64,000 nt of DNA. It comes from JAAYXS01 sp964550375. GTDB lineage: Bacteria > Planctomycetota > Phycisphaerae > UBA1845 > Fen-1342. Position numbers and translations under genes: made by a program. Positions 45,037 through 53,643 of this stretch are shown piece by piece. The first letter of the stretch is position 1, and the number at the start of each line of letters is the position of its first letter. The DNA lies in assembly GCA_964550375.1 (NCBI GenBank), contig CAZJYX010000014.1, forward strand, positions 35,085 to 99,084, given 5' to 3'. The notes beneath the pieces were generated by a model that worked only from the letters and a program-made list of their open reading frames with translations, had not been told where the DNA came from and did not search any database.

Positions 45037-46218
45037 TCAGTCGTGGGCGGGTTCCATCCGCGGTGAGAGCGGGTACCTGCGGGCCCCGCCGCCGCGCACC
45101 GGCTCCAGGTCGTCCAGCCAGTAGGCCGCATCATCGCGCTTGTACTTCTGCAGTTGGCCGCGCAGCGCGTCATCCTTCGCCCGGTGAAACCGGATGTGGA
45201 TGTGCCGGCTGGTGACGCCGGTGATCTCGACCTTGCCCAGCTCGTGCGACATCACGTAGCGGGCCCGGCGGGCCAGCCCGGAGCCGCGCCGCATGGTCTC
45301 CCGGAAGATCTCCCACCCGCGGACTATCGGCACCGCGTAGGGTTCGTTGCCGGCGGTCGGCCGACACTGGAACAGGTAATAAGGCGGACAGCCGACATAT
45401 GACAGCTCGCTGAAGAGCTCCGCCAGCGTGGCCGGGTCGTCGTTCACACCCTTGATGAGCGGGCACTGGTTCGTGCATATGACGCCCGCTCGAATCAGGA
45501 CGTCCAGGGCCTCGACCGCCTCGTCCGTAAGCTCCCGCGGGTGGTCGAAGTGCGCTACCATGTAGATCCGCTTGCGCGGCGTCGAATGGCGCGACAAGAC
45601 ATCCACCAGTTCGGCGTCCTCCGTGATGCGGAACGGGTCGAAGGCGGGCATCTTGGAACCGATGCGGATTATCCGCACATGCGGGATGGCCCGCAGTTGC
45701 TCAATGATCGACCGGAGCCTGCGCGTGCTCATGAGCAGCGGATCGCCGCCCGTCAGTAAGACATTGTTAACATTGGGGTTACCAGCGATGTAGCGGATGC
45801 CGGCCGACACATCATTGCTGGTCTCGTCGTTATCGTTCATGAACAACCGCTTGCGGAAGCAGTAGCGGCAGAAGGCCCCGCAGACCTCGTTGCACAGCAG
45901 TAGCACGGTGTGCTTGTACTTGTGCTGTACGCCCTGGGCGACCGTGACGGCCGCCTCGTTACAGGGATCCAACTGGCCCCATTCGGTCAGCTCTTCGGTC
46001 CGCGGAACAATAAGCTGCCGAATCGGGTCGTTCGGATCCGTCCAGTCGATCAGGCTGAGGTAATAGTCGTTAGCTCGGAAGGCGTACTTGGCCGTGACCG
46101 CCTCAAGTGATCGGCGTTCGGCCGGCGTCAACTGGGGAATGCTGGCCAGGTCTCGCAGGTACCTGACTTTCCGCTGCTGGCGATCTCGCCGAACAAGGCG
46201 AAGGGCTCGCGTATCCAT
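45037..46218 (-). CDS. KamA-family radical SAM aminomutase-like enzyme
   Basis: 393 residues from the ATG at 46218, which has a strong GGAGGTGAGT just before it. The [4Fe-4S] motif CGAFCRYCFRKR (~100) and the following TGGDPLL match lysine 2,3-aminomutase and EF-P lysyl-lysine mutase relatives. In those enzymes the PLP lysine sits in PGGGGK; here the aligned stretch is SHELGKVEI, keeping the lysine but not the glycines. The substrate therefore cannot be assumed to be lysine. The enzyme would use S-adenosylmethionine and PLP to move an amino group. A weak -10 (AGTATA on the plus strand, 46359-46364) lies upstream. No ablB-type acetyltransferase or efp gene is adjacent. Confidence 0.85.
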   Translation of the reverse strand: MDTRALRLVRRDRQQRKVRYLRDLASIPQLTPAERRSLEAVTAKYAFRANDYYLSLIDWTDPNDPIRQLIVPRTEELTEWGQLDPCNEAAVTVAQGVQHKYKHTVLLLCNEVCGAFCRYCFRKRLFMNDNDETSNDVSAGIRYIAGNPNVNNVLLTGGDPLLMSTRRLRSIIEQLRAIPHVRIIRIGSKMPAFDPFRITEDAELVDVLSRHSTPRKRIYMVAHFDHPRELTDEAVEALDVLIRAGVICTNQCPLIKGVNDDPATLAELFSELSYVGCPPYYLFQCRPTAGNEPYAVPIVRGWEIFRETMRRGSGLARRARYVMSHELGKVEITGVTSRHIHIRFHRAKDDALRGQLQKYKRDDAAYWLDDLEPVRGGGARRYPLSPRMEPAHD

Positions 46219-46520
46219 ACTCACCTCCATTTCTGGGGGCGCGGGTCCCGCTTGATCGGGCAGTGGCGACGGACTTCCAACGGTCGGGCGGACCAGCCCG
46301 GCCGGCGCTACAGAACCATTGCAGCACCATAAATAGGCCCACGCTCGAACTGAATCTAAGTATAGACTAGGACAAACTTTCCAATGCTGCAAGCACAATC
46401 GGGACGGGGGCTGAAGCCGTCGCGTTGTATGGTCCTATAATATTGTACGCAAGGGACGAGGCGAACCGCTCAATGGCCCCCAACCGGCCACCAAATTATC
46501 TTCCAGAAATCCGCCCCCGC

Positions 46521-46841
46521 TTACTTCGGTCGGCGACGAAAAACCGCCACAACATCCTCAACCGGCACCACGAACAGCCGGTTATCGCCCTCAAAGTCAA
46601 CCGGGATCGCCCCCTTCGGATTGAACAGCACCCGGTCGTACTGCGAGATCGGATAGTCCTCGTCCCGCTCGATCTGGGCCGACACCGCCACCACACGTCC
46701 GGTAATCGTCGGAATCTCGATATTGCCCGGAAGCTGAATGCCGCCCTTGGTGGTCTTCTTATCCTCGTCCTTACGGATCAGGACGCGCTTGCCGATGGGC
46801 TCAACCGTTTCCAATGCGGGCGTCTGTGGTGCCTGTTTCAT
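46521..46841 (-). CDS. groES: GroES-like co-chaperonin without adjacent groEL
   Basis: 106 residues from the ATG at 46841. The GroES fold is visible: VEPIGKRVLIRKDEDKKTTKGGIQLP contains the first strand and the flexible mobile loop with GGIxLP, and VDFEGDNRLFVVPVEDVVAVF is the C-terminal strand that closes the barrel. GroES caps GroEL to fold client proteins in the cytoplasm. The usual groEL downstream is missing; the neighbour is KamA on the same strand. It may be a second, divergent copy used with GroEL encoded elsewhere. A clean promoter (46870-46898) precedes it. Confidence 0.88.
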   Translation of the reverse strand: MKQAPQTPALETVEPIGKRVLIRKDEDKKTTKGGIQLPGNIEIPTITGRVVAVSAQIERDEDYPISQYDRVLFNPKGAIPVDFEGDNRLFVVPVEDVVAVFRRRPK

Positions 46842-46869
46842 CGCGGGCCTCTCGGGTAGACTGCACCCC

Positions 46870-46898
46870 ATTGTATGCCACGGATCGCCGCGGCGCAA
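46870..46898 (-). promoter_or_regulatory. Sigma70-type promoter of the groES-like gene
   Basis: Minus strand TTGCGC (46898-46893), 17-bp spacer, TACAAT (46875-46870), ~28 bp before the groES start. The divergent larB start lies 36 bp beyond it. Confidence 0.6.
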
Positions 46899-46934
46899 GT
46901 AGGTTGGGCACCGTCAAACCGGAGGTCTCCGCAG

Positions 46935-47744
46935 TTGGACCGCGACGAGCTCGCCACACTCCTGAAGCGCTTCGCCAACGGCGAAATCGACCTCGCCACG
47001 GCCCTGCACAATCTGCAACATCCTGCATCTGAAGACCTTAAGTTCGCCTGCCTCGACCACGAACGCCCCCGGCGCTGCGGCCTGCCCGAGGTCATCTTCG
47101 GCCAGGGCAAAACGCCCGAGCAAGTCGAGGCAATCTTCGCCGCCCTCACCAAGCGCGGCCAGAACGTCATCGCCACGCGCGTTTCTCCCGAGGCGGCGGA
47201 GCGCGTTTGTCGCCAACATCCCGCCGCCAACTACGCATCCGCTGCCCGCATGCTGACGCTCCGGCAACGCCCCTCCCGCCTGACCGCCGGCACCGTGGGC
47301 GTCGTGTGCGCCGGGACGAGCGACCTGCCGGTGGCCGAAGAGGCCCGCATCACGCTCGATATGCTTGACCAGCGCACCATGACCTGTTACGACGTCGGCG
47401 TCGCCGGTCTGCACCGACTGCTGGCCCATTTGGACGCCCTGCGGGCCGCCCGTGTGCTCATCGTCGTTGCCGGTATGGAGGGAGCCCTGCCCAGCGTCGT
47501 CGGGGGCCTGGTCGCCAGCCCGATCATCGCGGTCCCCACTAGCGTCGGCTACGGGGCCAGCTTCGGCGGCATCGCCGCCCTGTTAGGAATGCTGAACAGT
47601 TGCGCCCCGGGCGTATCGGTCGTCAACATCGACAACGGCTTCGGCGCGGCTTGCCAAGCCGCCCTGATAAACCGTCTCGGCGAGCGGGACGAGGCCCACG
47701 CCGAACCGGACGGCCCCACCCCAGCCACGAGGGAGCACGAATGA
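46935..47744 (+). CDS. larB: LarB, pyridinium-3,5-biscarboxylic acid mononucleotide synthase
   Basis: 269 residues from a TTG at 46935 with GGAGG nine bases upstream; upstream codons in frame would read into the promoter region. LarB carboxylates and hydrolyses nicotinic acid adenine dinucleotide, the first step of nickel-pincer nucleotide (NPN) cofactor synthesis for lactate racemase-type enzymes. Family features: LDHERPRRCGLPEVIFGQGKTP near the N-terminus and the AIR-carboxylase-like core (TVGVVCAGTSDLPVAEEA, VAGMEGALPSVVGGL, PTSVGYGASFGGIAALLGML). LarC and LarE are not in the window. The stop overlaps the start of nnrD by 4 bp, so the two are translationally coupled. Confidence 0.93.
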   Translation: MDRDELATLLKRFANGEIDLATALHNLQHPASEDLKFACLDHERPRRCGLPEVIFGQGKTPEQVEAIFAALTKRGQNVIATRVSPEAAERVCRQHPAANYASAARMLTLRQRPSRLTAGTVGVVCAGTSDLPVAEEARITLDMLDQRTMTCYDVGVAGLHRLLAHLDALRAARVLIVVAGMEGALPSVVGGLVASPIIAVPTSVGYGASFGGIAALLGMLNSCAPGVSVVNIDNGFGAACQAALINRLGERDEAHAEPDGPTPATREHE

Positions 47745-48670
47745 CCGATAGCGCCCAGATGCCGCAGGTGGTTAGTGATGTTCCCGTGCTGCCGCCCCGT
47801 GCGGCAGAGACGCACAAGGGCGAATCCGGCCACGTCGCGATAATCGCCGGCAGTCGCGGCATGAGCGGCGCCGCCTGTCTGGCCGGCCTGGGAGCGCTGC
47901 GGGGCGGGGCCGGGCTGGTGCGCGTACTCACGCCGGTGTCCACCCAGCCCATCGTGGCCGGCAGCGAGCCATCCCTAATGACGGTCCCGCTGCCGGAGAC
48001 GAAGGCCGGGCAGTTGTCCCCGGCAGCGGCCGACCTCCTGGACAAGATGGCGTTTCAATGGGCCCACGTCGTCGCGATCGGCCCCGGCTTGGGCGCGAGT
48101 CCAGGCCCGGACTCAGACTTGGCCAAGCTGGTGGCGTACACCCTGGGGGCGGCTCGCCAGGTCGTCGTCGATGCCGATGCGCTCAACGCCATGCCGGAGT
48201 TGCTGCACCAGTGGACGGCCGCCTGTGCCCAGCCGCCGGTACTCACGCCCCATCCGGGCGAGATGGCGCGCCTACGGCGTGGGGCCGGGCTGGCGGAATT
48301 GAAGGCCGCCGGCGAGGAAGCGCGGCTACGACTCGCCCACGAATACGCCGTGCTGTCGAAGGCGGTCGTAGTGCTGAAGGGACATCGCACGATCGTTGCC
48401 ACGCCGCGGCAAGCCTATGTCAACACAACCGGCAACCCCGGCATGGCAACTGGTGGAATGGGGGACGTGCTCACCGGGCTGCTGGCGGCCCTGCTCGGCC
48501 AGGGCCTGTCGCCCTTCGACGCAGCCCGACTGGCCGTTTACGCCCACGGCGCGGCGGCCGATCAGCTAGCCAGGCAAATTGGCCCGCGAGGCTACCTGGC
48601 CCGCGAGGTCGCCGACGCCTTGCCGACGGCGTTAGCCGAGGCGTCGCGTCCGCCGATCGGCTTCAAGTAG
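47741..48670 (+). CDS. nnrD: ADP/ATP-dependent NAD(P)H-hydrate dehydratase
   Basis: 309 residues from the ATG at 47741. It repairs hydrated NAD(P)H (NAD(P)HX) in the cytoplasm. Ribokinase-like signatures are clear: HVAIIAGSRGMSGAACLAG, IGPGLG, VVDADALNAMP, TPHPGEMARL, VVLKGHRTIVATP, and the catalytic NPGMATGGMGDVLTG. It lacks the NnrE epimerase domain found in fused bacterial forms and matches the single-domain YXKO type in length. It overlaps larB by ATGA. Joint expression with LarB joins NAD-derived cofactor synthesis to NAD repair. Confidence 0.95.
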   Translation: MTDSAQMPQVVSDVPVLPPRAAETHKGESGHVAIIAGSRGMSGAACLAGLGALRGGAGLVRVLTPVSTQPIVAGSEPSLMTVPLPETKAGQLSPAAADLLDKMAFQWAHVVAIGPGLGASPGPDSDLAKLVAYTLGAARQVVVDADALNAMPELLHQWTAACAQPPVLTPHPGEMARLRRGAGLAELKAAGEEARLRLAHEYAVLSKAVVVLKGHRTIVATPRQAYVNTTGNPGMATGGMGDVLTGLLAALLGQGLSPFDAARLAVYAHGAAADQLARQIGPRGYLAREVADALPTALAEASRPPIGFK

Positions 48671-48715
48671 AGCGGGCCAGGCAATGTCGCTAACCTGAGG
48701 AGATGCTCCGGGCGG

Positions 48716-50203
48716 CTACACTTCCACTCGCGCGGCCGGGATGCGCTTGAGGTTCCTGGAGCTGAGCAGCGGCTCGACCACCTTGTCCAGGAATTCCCGT
48801 GTCTGTGCCGGCGCCAAACCGACGTGGCGCCGCGCGTCCAGCAGCTTGTTCCACTTCAGGCCGACGAAGGCGGGATCAGCCTGCAGGCGGCCTACCAGGT
48901 CGTTGTGATGGCCGTGCTGCTTGACCTGGTGCGCGGCGGCCTGCGTGTGCTGGCGCAGCCGCTCGTGCAACTCCTGCCGATCGCCGCCGGCCGTCACCGC
49001 CTCCATCAGGATGTCCTCGGTGGCGATGAAGGGTAGTTCGGCCTGCACATGGGCCTCAATGGTGGCCGGATACACGACCAGGCCGCCGCAGACGTCCTGC
49101 AAGAGCACGGCGATGGCGTCGGCTGCCAGAAAGGCCTCGGGGATTACCAGCCGCTTGTTGCTCGAGTCATCCAGCGTGCGTTCGAACATCTGCGCGGCCA
49201 AGGTCTGATAGGCCGAGCCGACCAGGCTGATCAGAAAGCGGGCCAGCCCCGTGGCGCGCTCGCAGCGCATCGGGTTGCGTTTGTAGGGCATGGCGGAGCT
49301 GCCGACCTGGTTGCGGCCGAACGGCTCCTCGACCTCCTTCCACATTGCCAGCAGCCGCAAGTCGTTGCAGAACTTGTGCGTCGAGGCGGCAAACGAGCCC
49401 AGCGCGGTCAGCACATCGATGTCCACCTTGCGCGAATACGTCTGTCCGGTAACCGGATAGCACTCCTCGAATCCCAGCCGCCGGGCGAAGGAGCGCTCGA
49501 GTCGCCGCACGCGCGCCGCGCTGCCGAGCAGTTTCAGAAACGAGGCCTGCGTCCCCGTGGCGCCGCGCAAACCACGGCAGCGCAGGTTTGCCCGCAGCAT
49601 CTCCACGGCATGAACATCGTCCACGAAGTCGCTAAGCCACAAGGTGCCGCGCTTGCCGACCGTGGTGAGTTGAGCCGGCTGCAAGTGCGTGAACCCCAGC
49701 GTGGGCAGTTCCGCGTATTTCTCGCAGAAGTCCGCCAGGGCCCGCACCACGCCCAGCAGCCGCGCCTCCAGCAGCTTCAAAGCCTCGCGTATGATGAGCA
49801 GGTCTGCGTTGTCGACCACGTCCATGCTCGTCAGGCCGAGGTGGATGATGCCGCGCGCCTCCGGGGCCGCGTCCCCGTAAGCATGAATGTGAGCCATGAC
49901 ATCGTGGCGGGTTTGGCGCTCGTAGCGCGCCGCGGCCTCGAAATCGATCGTATCGACGGCCCGCTTAAGCGCTTTGACCTGCGTGCTGCTGACCGGTAGC
50001 CCCAGCTCGTGCTGCGCCTCGGCCGCCGCGACCCACACCTTCCGCCAGGTCGAATGCCGCTGCTGCGGGCTCCACAGCCGGATCATCTCCGCCGACGCGT
50101 AGCGGGTGGCCAGCGGATGCTCGAACCCATCGTGCTGCCGGGCGGACCGGCTGGTCTTGACCGGCTCAGTCGTCCTGCGCTGCTTCTGCGACAAGCGCGC
50201 CAT
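48716..50203 (-). CDS. purB: Adenylosuccinate lyase
   Basis: 495 residues. PurB catalyses two fumarate eliminations in purine synthesis, on SAICAR and on adenylosuccinate. The superfamily signature GSSAMPYKRNP (~285) is intact, as are GFTHLQPAQLTTVGKR (catalytic His) and TSMDVVDNADLL. The N-terminal ~30 residues are a basic extension. The product fits the longer branch of PurB. It starts 3 bp after the stop of the Cys/Met enzyme gene on the same strand, so the two are an operon; it converges with the larB-nnrD unit. Confidence 0.95.
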   Translation of the reverse strand: MARLSQKQRRTTEPVKTSRSARQHDGFEHPLATRYASAEMIRLWSPQQRHSTWRKVWVAAAEAQHELGLPVSSTQVKALKRAVDTIDFEAAARYERQTRHDVMAHIHAYGDAAPEARGIIHLGLTSMDVVDNADLLIIREALKLLEARLLGVVRALADFCEKYAELPTLGFTHLQPAQLTTVGKRGTLWLSDFVDDVHAVEMLRANLRCRGLRGATGTQASFLKLLGSAARVRRLERSFARRLGFEECYPVTGQTYSRKVDIDVLTALGSFAASTHKFCNDLRLLAMWKEVEEPFGRNQVGSSAMPYKRNPMRCERATGLARFLISLVGSAYQTLAAQMFERTLDDSSNKRLVIPEAFLAADAIAVLLQDVCGGLVVYPATIEAHVQAELPFIATEDILMEAVTAGGDRQELHERLRQHTQAAAHQVKQHGHHNDLVGRLQADPAFVGLKWNKLLDARRHVGLAPAQTREFLDKVVEPLLSSRNLKRIPAARVEV

Positions 50204-50206
50204 CTG

Positions 50207-51424
50207 CTACTCCTCCAGGGCCTGACGCACGTCCGCCAACAGGTCGTCCGTGCCTTCCAGCCCCACGCTGAGCCGAATCAGCCAGACCGGCTGCGCCGGC
50301 GACTTGGCGTAGAGTGTGCCCCCGACTACCAAGCTTTCGTAGCCGCCCCAACTGACGCCAATCTGAAACAGCCGCGTGCGGTTCATGAAGCGGTGCACGG
50401 CCGCTTGCGTCTGCTCGGCCGGCTCGAAGCTGAACAGCCCCGCGTAACCCGCAAGCTGCCGGCGAGCCGTGGCATGCTGCGGGTGGCTTTCCAGACCGGG
50501 GTGATGTACGCGGCGAACCGCCGGATGCGCCTCGAGATAGCGCGCCACAGCCAGGCCGCTGCGCTGGTGCTGCTCCATGCGCACCGCCAGCGTGCGCAGG
50601 CCGCGCAGCAACAGCCACGCCGCAAACGGATCCGCCACCGCCCCCAGCAGTTCCATCTCGCGGAACACCCGGCGTTTCAAGGTCTCATCGCCACCGACGA
50701 CGATCCCGGCCACCACGTCGCTATGCCCCGAGATATACTTCGTCGCGCTGTGCACAACGAGGTCGCAGCCCACCTCCAGGGGCCGCTGGAAGTATGGCGT
50801 TGCCCAGGAGTTGTCGAAAATGGTAGCAATGCCGCGCTCGCGGGCGGCGGCGAACAGCGGCACCACATCCGGAAGCTCGAAGTAACCGCTGGTCGGGCTC
50901 TCCAGGTACAGCACCTTGGTCTCGGGCCGCAGGGCGGCCAGGTAGTCCGCCGGTTCGCAACTATCCACAAACGTGGTCGCGACGCCAAAACGCGGCAAGT
51001 AGTGCCGCAGGTAGCGCTGCGTCGGCCAATACACGCCACCAGTGGCGACGACGTGTGCGCCCGTGTGCAAGCAGGCGTTCAGCGCCGCCGTAATCGCCCC
51101 CATGCCGGACGCCAGGCAATAAGCCCAGGTCCCGCCCTCCAGGCGCGCCAGCTTGGCTTCCAGAACGGCGTTCGTCGGGTTGCCCACGCGCGTGTATTCG
51201 AAGTGCGGCGTGTCGGCGGCCTCGCGCCGCTCCCAGGCCGCCGCGTCCGGATACACGAAGGTCGAAGTCTGGTACAGCGGTACGGCGGCCGCGCCGCGCT
51301 GCGCCAGCCGGTCTTCGGCGAAGTGCGCGCATAGCGTCGCGAATTGGGGTGCCGGAACCGGGTCGTCAGTCGGTGGCGGAGGACAGATTGGCACGCTCTG
51401 CGGATCGAAGTCCTGTTCGTTCAT
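50207..51424 (-). CDS. Cys/Met-metabolism PLP-dependent enzyme (cystathionine gamma-synthase/lyase family)
   Basis: 405 residues from the ATG at 51424; sequence before it in frame looks like antisense composition. Fold-type-I features: YQTSTFVYPDAAAW at the N-terminus, YTRVGNPTNAVLEAKLA (GNPT motif), ASGMGAITAAL, IFDNSWATPYFQRPLEVG (PLP Asp) and the PLP lysine in VVHSATKYISGHSDV. Members include MetB, MetC, MetZ, CGL and methionine gamma-lyase; sequence alone does not choose between them. metF lies 3 kb away, which favours a methionine-synthesis role. Only 3 bp before purB. Confidence 0.9.
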   Translation of the reverse strand: MNEQDFDPQSVPICPPPPTDDPVPAPQFATLCAHFAEDRLAQRGAAAVPLYQTSTFVYPDAAAWERREAADTPHFEYTRVGNPTNAVLEAKLARLEGGTWAYCLASGMGAITAALNACLHTGAHVVATGGVYWPTQRYLRHYLPRFGVATTFVDSCEPADYLAALRPETKVLYLESPTSGYFELPDVVPLFAAARERGIATIFDNSWATPYFQRPLEVGCDLVVHSATKYISGHSDVVAGIVVGGDETLKRRVFREMELLGAVADPFAAWLLLRGLRTLAVRMEQHQRSGLAVARYLEAHPAVRRVHHPGLESHPQHATARRQLAGYAGLFSFEPAEQTQAAVHRFMNRTRLFQIGVSWGGYESLVVGGTLYAKSPAQPVWLIRLSVGLEGTDDLLADVRQALEE

Positions 51425-51570
51425 GCGGACAACTTCGCCGCGCACCGCCGGTTGGTCAAGCCCGCCTCCGGCACCGTGCCGGCGGCGCGTGAGCAAATGG
51501 CGCCGCCGCCCTTTGCCGCGGCCGGCCGGCGCACGCTGCGCTGCCAACGCACCGGGCGTCGGCGCCCCGC

Positions 51571-52551
51571 CTACTTGAGCTGCCGGACCGCTTCGGTGAA
51601 GGCCGGCACCACTTTGAACAGGTCGCCCACGATGCCGTAGTCCGCCACCTTGAACAGCGGGGCCTCGGGGTCGGTGTTCACCGCCACAATGGTCTTGCTG
51701 CCACGCATGCCCGCCAGGTGCTGAATCGCTCCGCTGATCCCGAAAGCCAGGTACAGCTTCGGCGTGACCGTCTTGCCGGTCAGGCCGACCTGCCGACTGT
51801 GGGGCTGGTAGCCGGCGTCGCACGCCGCCCGCGAGGCTCCGACCGCCGCATCAAGCACCTTGGCCAGGTCATACAGGATCTTGAAGTTATCTTCGCTTTT
51901 TAAGGCCCGTCCGCCGGCCACAATAATGTCGGCCTCAGTAACGTCCTTGACCTCGCCGCCCGTCCGGGCAACTTCCTTGACGGTGATCCGGTCGTCGCCG
52001 GGGGCCGGCTGGAAGGCCAGCGACTCACGCGGCGCCCCGCCGCCGCCCGTCGGCGCGGCGAACGTGTTCGCCCGCACCGAGACAATGACCGGCCGGCCGG
52101 CCGCGAAGTCCACGTGACAACTGGCCTTGCCGTTGTACAGCGGACGCGTGACGTCAACGGCCCCGCTTTCATCGATCTGGATATCGACGACATCGACCGC
52201 CGAGGCGGCCTTGGTCCGCAGCGCCACGCGCGGCACCAGGTCCCGTCCCATGAAACTCGCCACGGCCAGCGTTATCTTGGGCGCGACCTTCTCCATGACC
52301 GCCGCCAGGGCCGTGCGATAGCGCAGCGCCGAGTAGTGCGCCAGGGCCGGGTCGCTCACGCAGATGATCTGATCCACGCCGGTCTGGTCCACGGCGTCGG
52401 CCGCGGCGTTGATGGCATCGCCAATCAGGCAGGCGATGACCTTGCCGCCCGTCTTCTGGGCCAGCGCCCGGGCCGGCGTGACCAGTTGCAGCGCGGCGGG
52501 ATGAACGGTGTCGTTTCTCTGCTCGGCAAAAACGAGAATATCGTTGCTCAT
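51571..52551 (-). CDS. etfA: Electron transfer flavoprotein alpha subunit
   Basis: 326 residues from the ATG at 52551 with GAGGA upstream. The C-terminal FAD-binding motif is intact (RQVGLTGKTVTPKLYLAFG, then GAIQHLAGM), with the conserved NTDPEAPLFKVADYGIVGD end. N-terminal: DILVFAEQRNDTVHPAALQL. ETF carries electrons from acyl-CoA and other flavin dehydrogenases to ETF:quinone oxidoreductase. Only the two Etf subunits are encoded here; no dehydrogenase or quinone oxidoreductase (FixCX) gene is near, so this is likely the general ETF. It lies 78 bp after etfB on the same strand. Confidence 0.96.
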   Translation of the reverse strand: MSNDILVFAEQRNDTVHPAALQLVTPARALAQKTGGKVIACLIGDAINAAADAVDQTGVDQIICVSDPALAHYSALRYRTALAAVMEKVAPKITLAVASFMGRDLVPRVALRTKAASAVDVVDIQIDESGAVDVTRPLYNGKASCHVDFAAGRPVIVSVRANTFAAPTGGGGAPRESLAFQPAPGDDRITVKEVARTGGEVKDVTEADIIVAGGRALKSEDNFKILYDLAKVLDAAVGASRAACDAGYQPHSRQVGLTGKTVTPKLYLAFGISGAIQHLAGMRGSKTIVAVNTDPEAPLFKVADYGIVGDLFKVVPAFTEAVRQLK

Positions 52552-52629
52552 GAGTCCACTTCCTCGTCGCATTCGCAGCAGGCCGGAGCCCGCGTTAGGT
52601 CCCTCTTTGATCCGCCAGCCGAACCGCAG

Positions 52630-53424
52630 CTACAGGGCTTTGGCCTCTTCGCGCAGCAGCCGCACGAGTTCTTTGACCGCCTCCTCAGGCTCGCCCGCGA
52701 TTATCCGGCCCGGCGGCCGCTCGGGCGGCGGCTGGAAGCGGTGCAGCTTCATGCCGCCGACGTCCGCCGTCAGCGCCGGGAAGCCGGCCACGCCCGCCGC
52801 GGCAATGGTCTCCACCGGTTTGCGTTTGGCCTTCATCAGGTTCGGCAGCGAGGGATAGCGCATTTCGCACAGACCCTTGTCGGCGGTGATGAGCGCCGGC
52901 AGCGGCACCGCGACGATTTCCTCGGCGCCCTCGATGCGCCGATGCGCCACGAACGACTTGCCGTCGGCCGCGACCTCGAGCTTCACTACCGCGCCGATGT
53001 GCGGCAGATCCAGGCACTCGGCCAATGCCGGCCCGAGCTGCCCGCTGTCAAGGTCGATCTCCTGCTTGCCCGTAAGGATCAGGTCGTACCCGCCATCCTT
53101 CACAACCGCGCCAATCAGCGCGGCCGTCTGCAACTCGTCGAGCTGGCCGAAGGCGTCGTCCTGCAGGTGAATGCCCTGGTCGGCCCCGACTGCCAGGGCC
53201 TTCCGCAGGGACTCCGTCGCATGGGCCGGCCCAACCGTCAGCGCCGTCACGCTCTCGACGTCCGAACGCTTCTCCTTGAGTTGAACGGCCTGCTCGATGG
53301 CGAACTCGTCGAACGGGTTGAGGTCGAACTTGACGCCCGTGCGATCGATGTCGGCGCCGTCGGGGCGGATCTTTATGGTGGTGGTGGAATCGGGAACCTG
53401 TTTGAACACGACCAGAATCTTCAT
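52630..53424 (-). CDS. etfB: Electron transfer flavoprotein beta subunit
   Basis: 264 residues from the ATG at 53424 (GGAGG upstream). The start ILVVFKQVPDSTTTIKI and the motifs NPFDEFAIEQAVQLKE, TVGPAHATESLRKALAVGAD and GKQEIDLDSGQLGPALAECL are typical EtfB. Unlike caffeyl-CoA or bifurcating EtfB, no extra FAD signature is obvious by eye, so it most resembles the non-bifurcating type; an alignment is needed to confirm. Transcribed first in the etfBA unit from a promoter at 53480-53507. Confidence 0.95.
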   Translation of the reverse strand: MKILVVFKQVPDSTTTIKIRPDGADIDRTGVKFDLNPFDEFAIEQAVQLKEKRSDVESVTALTVGPAHATESLRKALAVGADQGIHLQDDAFGQLDELQTAALIGAVVKDGGYDLILTGKQEIDLDSGQLGPALAECLDLPHIGAVVKLEVAADGKSFVAHRRIEGAEEIVAVPLPALITADKGLCEMRYPSLPNLMKAKRKPVETIAAAGVAGFPALTADVGGMKLHRFQPPPERPPGRIIAGEPEEAVKELVRLLREEAKAL

Positions 53425-53479
53425 AGTGTCCTCCGTGCGGGCCGGACGGGCGGCCGGCCAGCCGACCCTGAAACAACCC

Positions 53480-53507
53480 ATAGTAGCGTACGACGGGGGG
53501 CGTGCAA
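53480..53507 (-). promoter_or_regulatory. Sigma70-type promoter of etfBA
   Basis: Minus strand TTGCAC (53507-53502), 16-bp spacer, TACTAT (53485-53480), ~56 bp before the etfB ATG. Confidence 0.55.
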
Positions 53508-53515
53508 CCCGGGCG

Positions 53516-53545
53516 TTGACGCGAACGCCGGTTCTCGGCCACACT
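53516..53545 (+). promoter_or_regulatory. Candidate promoter of metF
   Basis: TTGACG (53516-53521), 18-bp spacer, CACACT (53540-53545), ~98 bp before the metF ATG. The -35 is good, the -10 poor. It is back to back with the etfBA promoter. Confidence 0.4.
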
Positions 53546-53643
53546 AGCCCGCGATCGGGCGGCATGGGCCGCTCGACCGCCAATCGGACAAGCGGGCCGA
53601 CCGGGTTGGCGCCCCGGCCGCGGCCGCGGACAGCAGCGACCAC

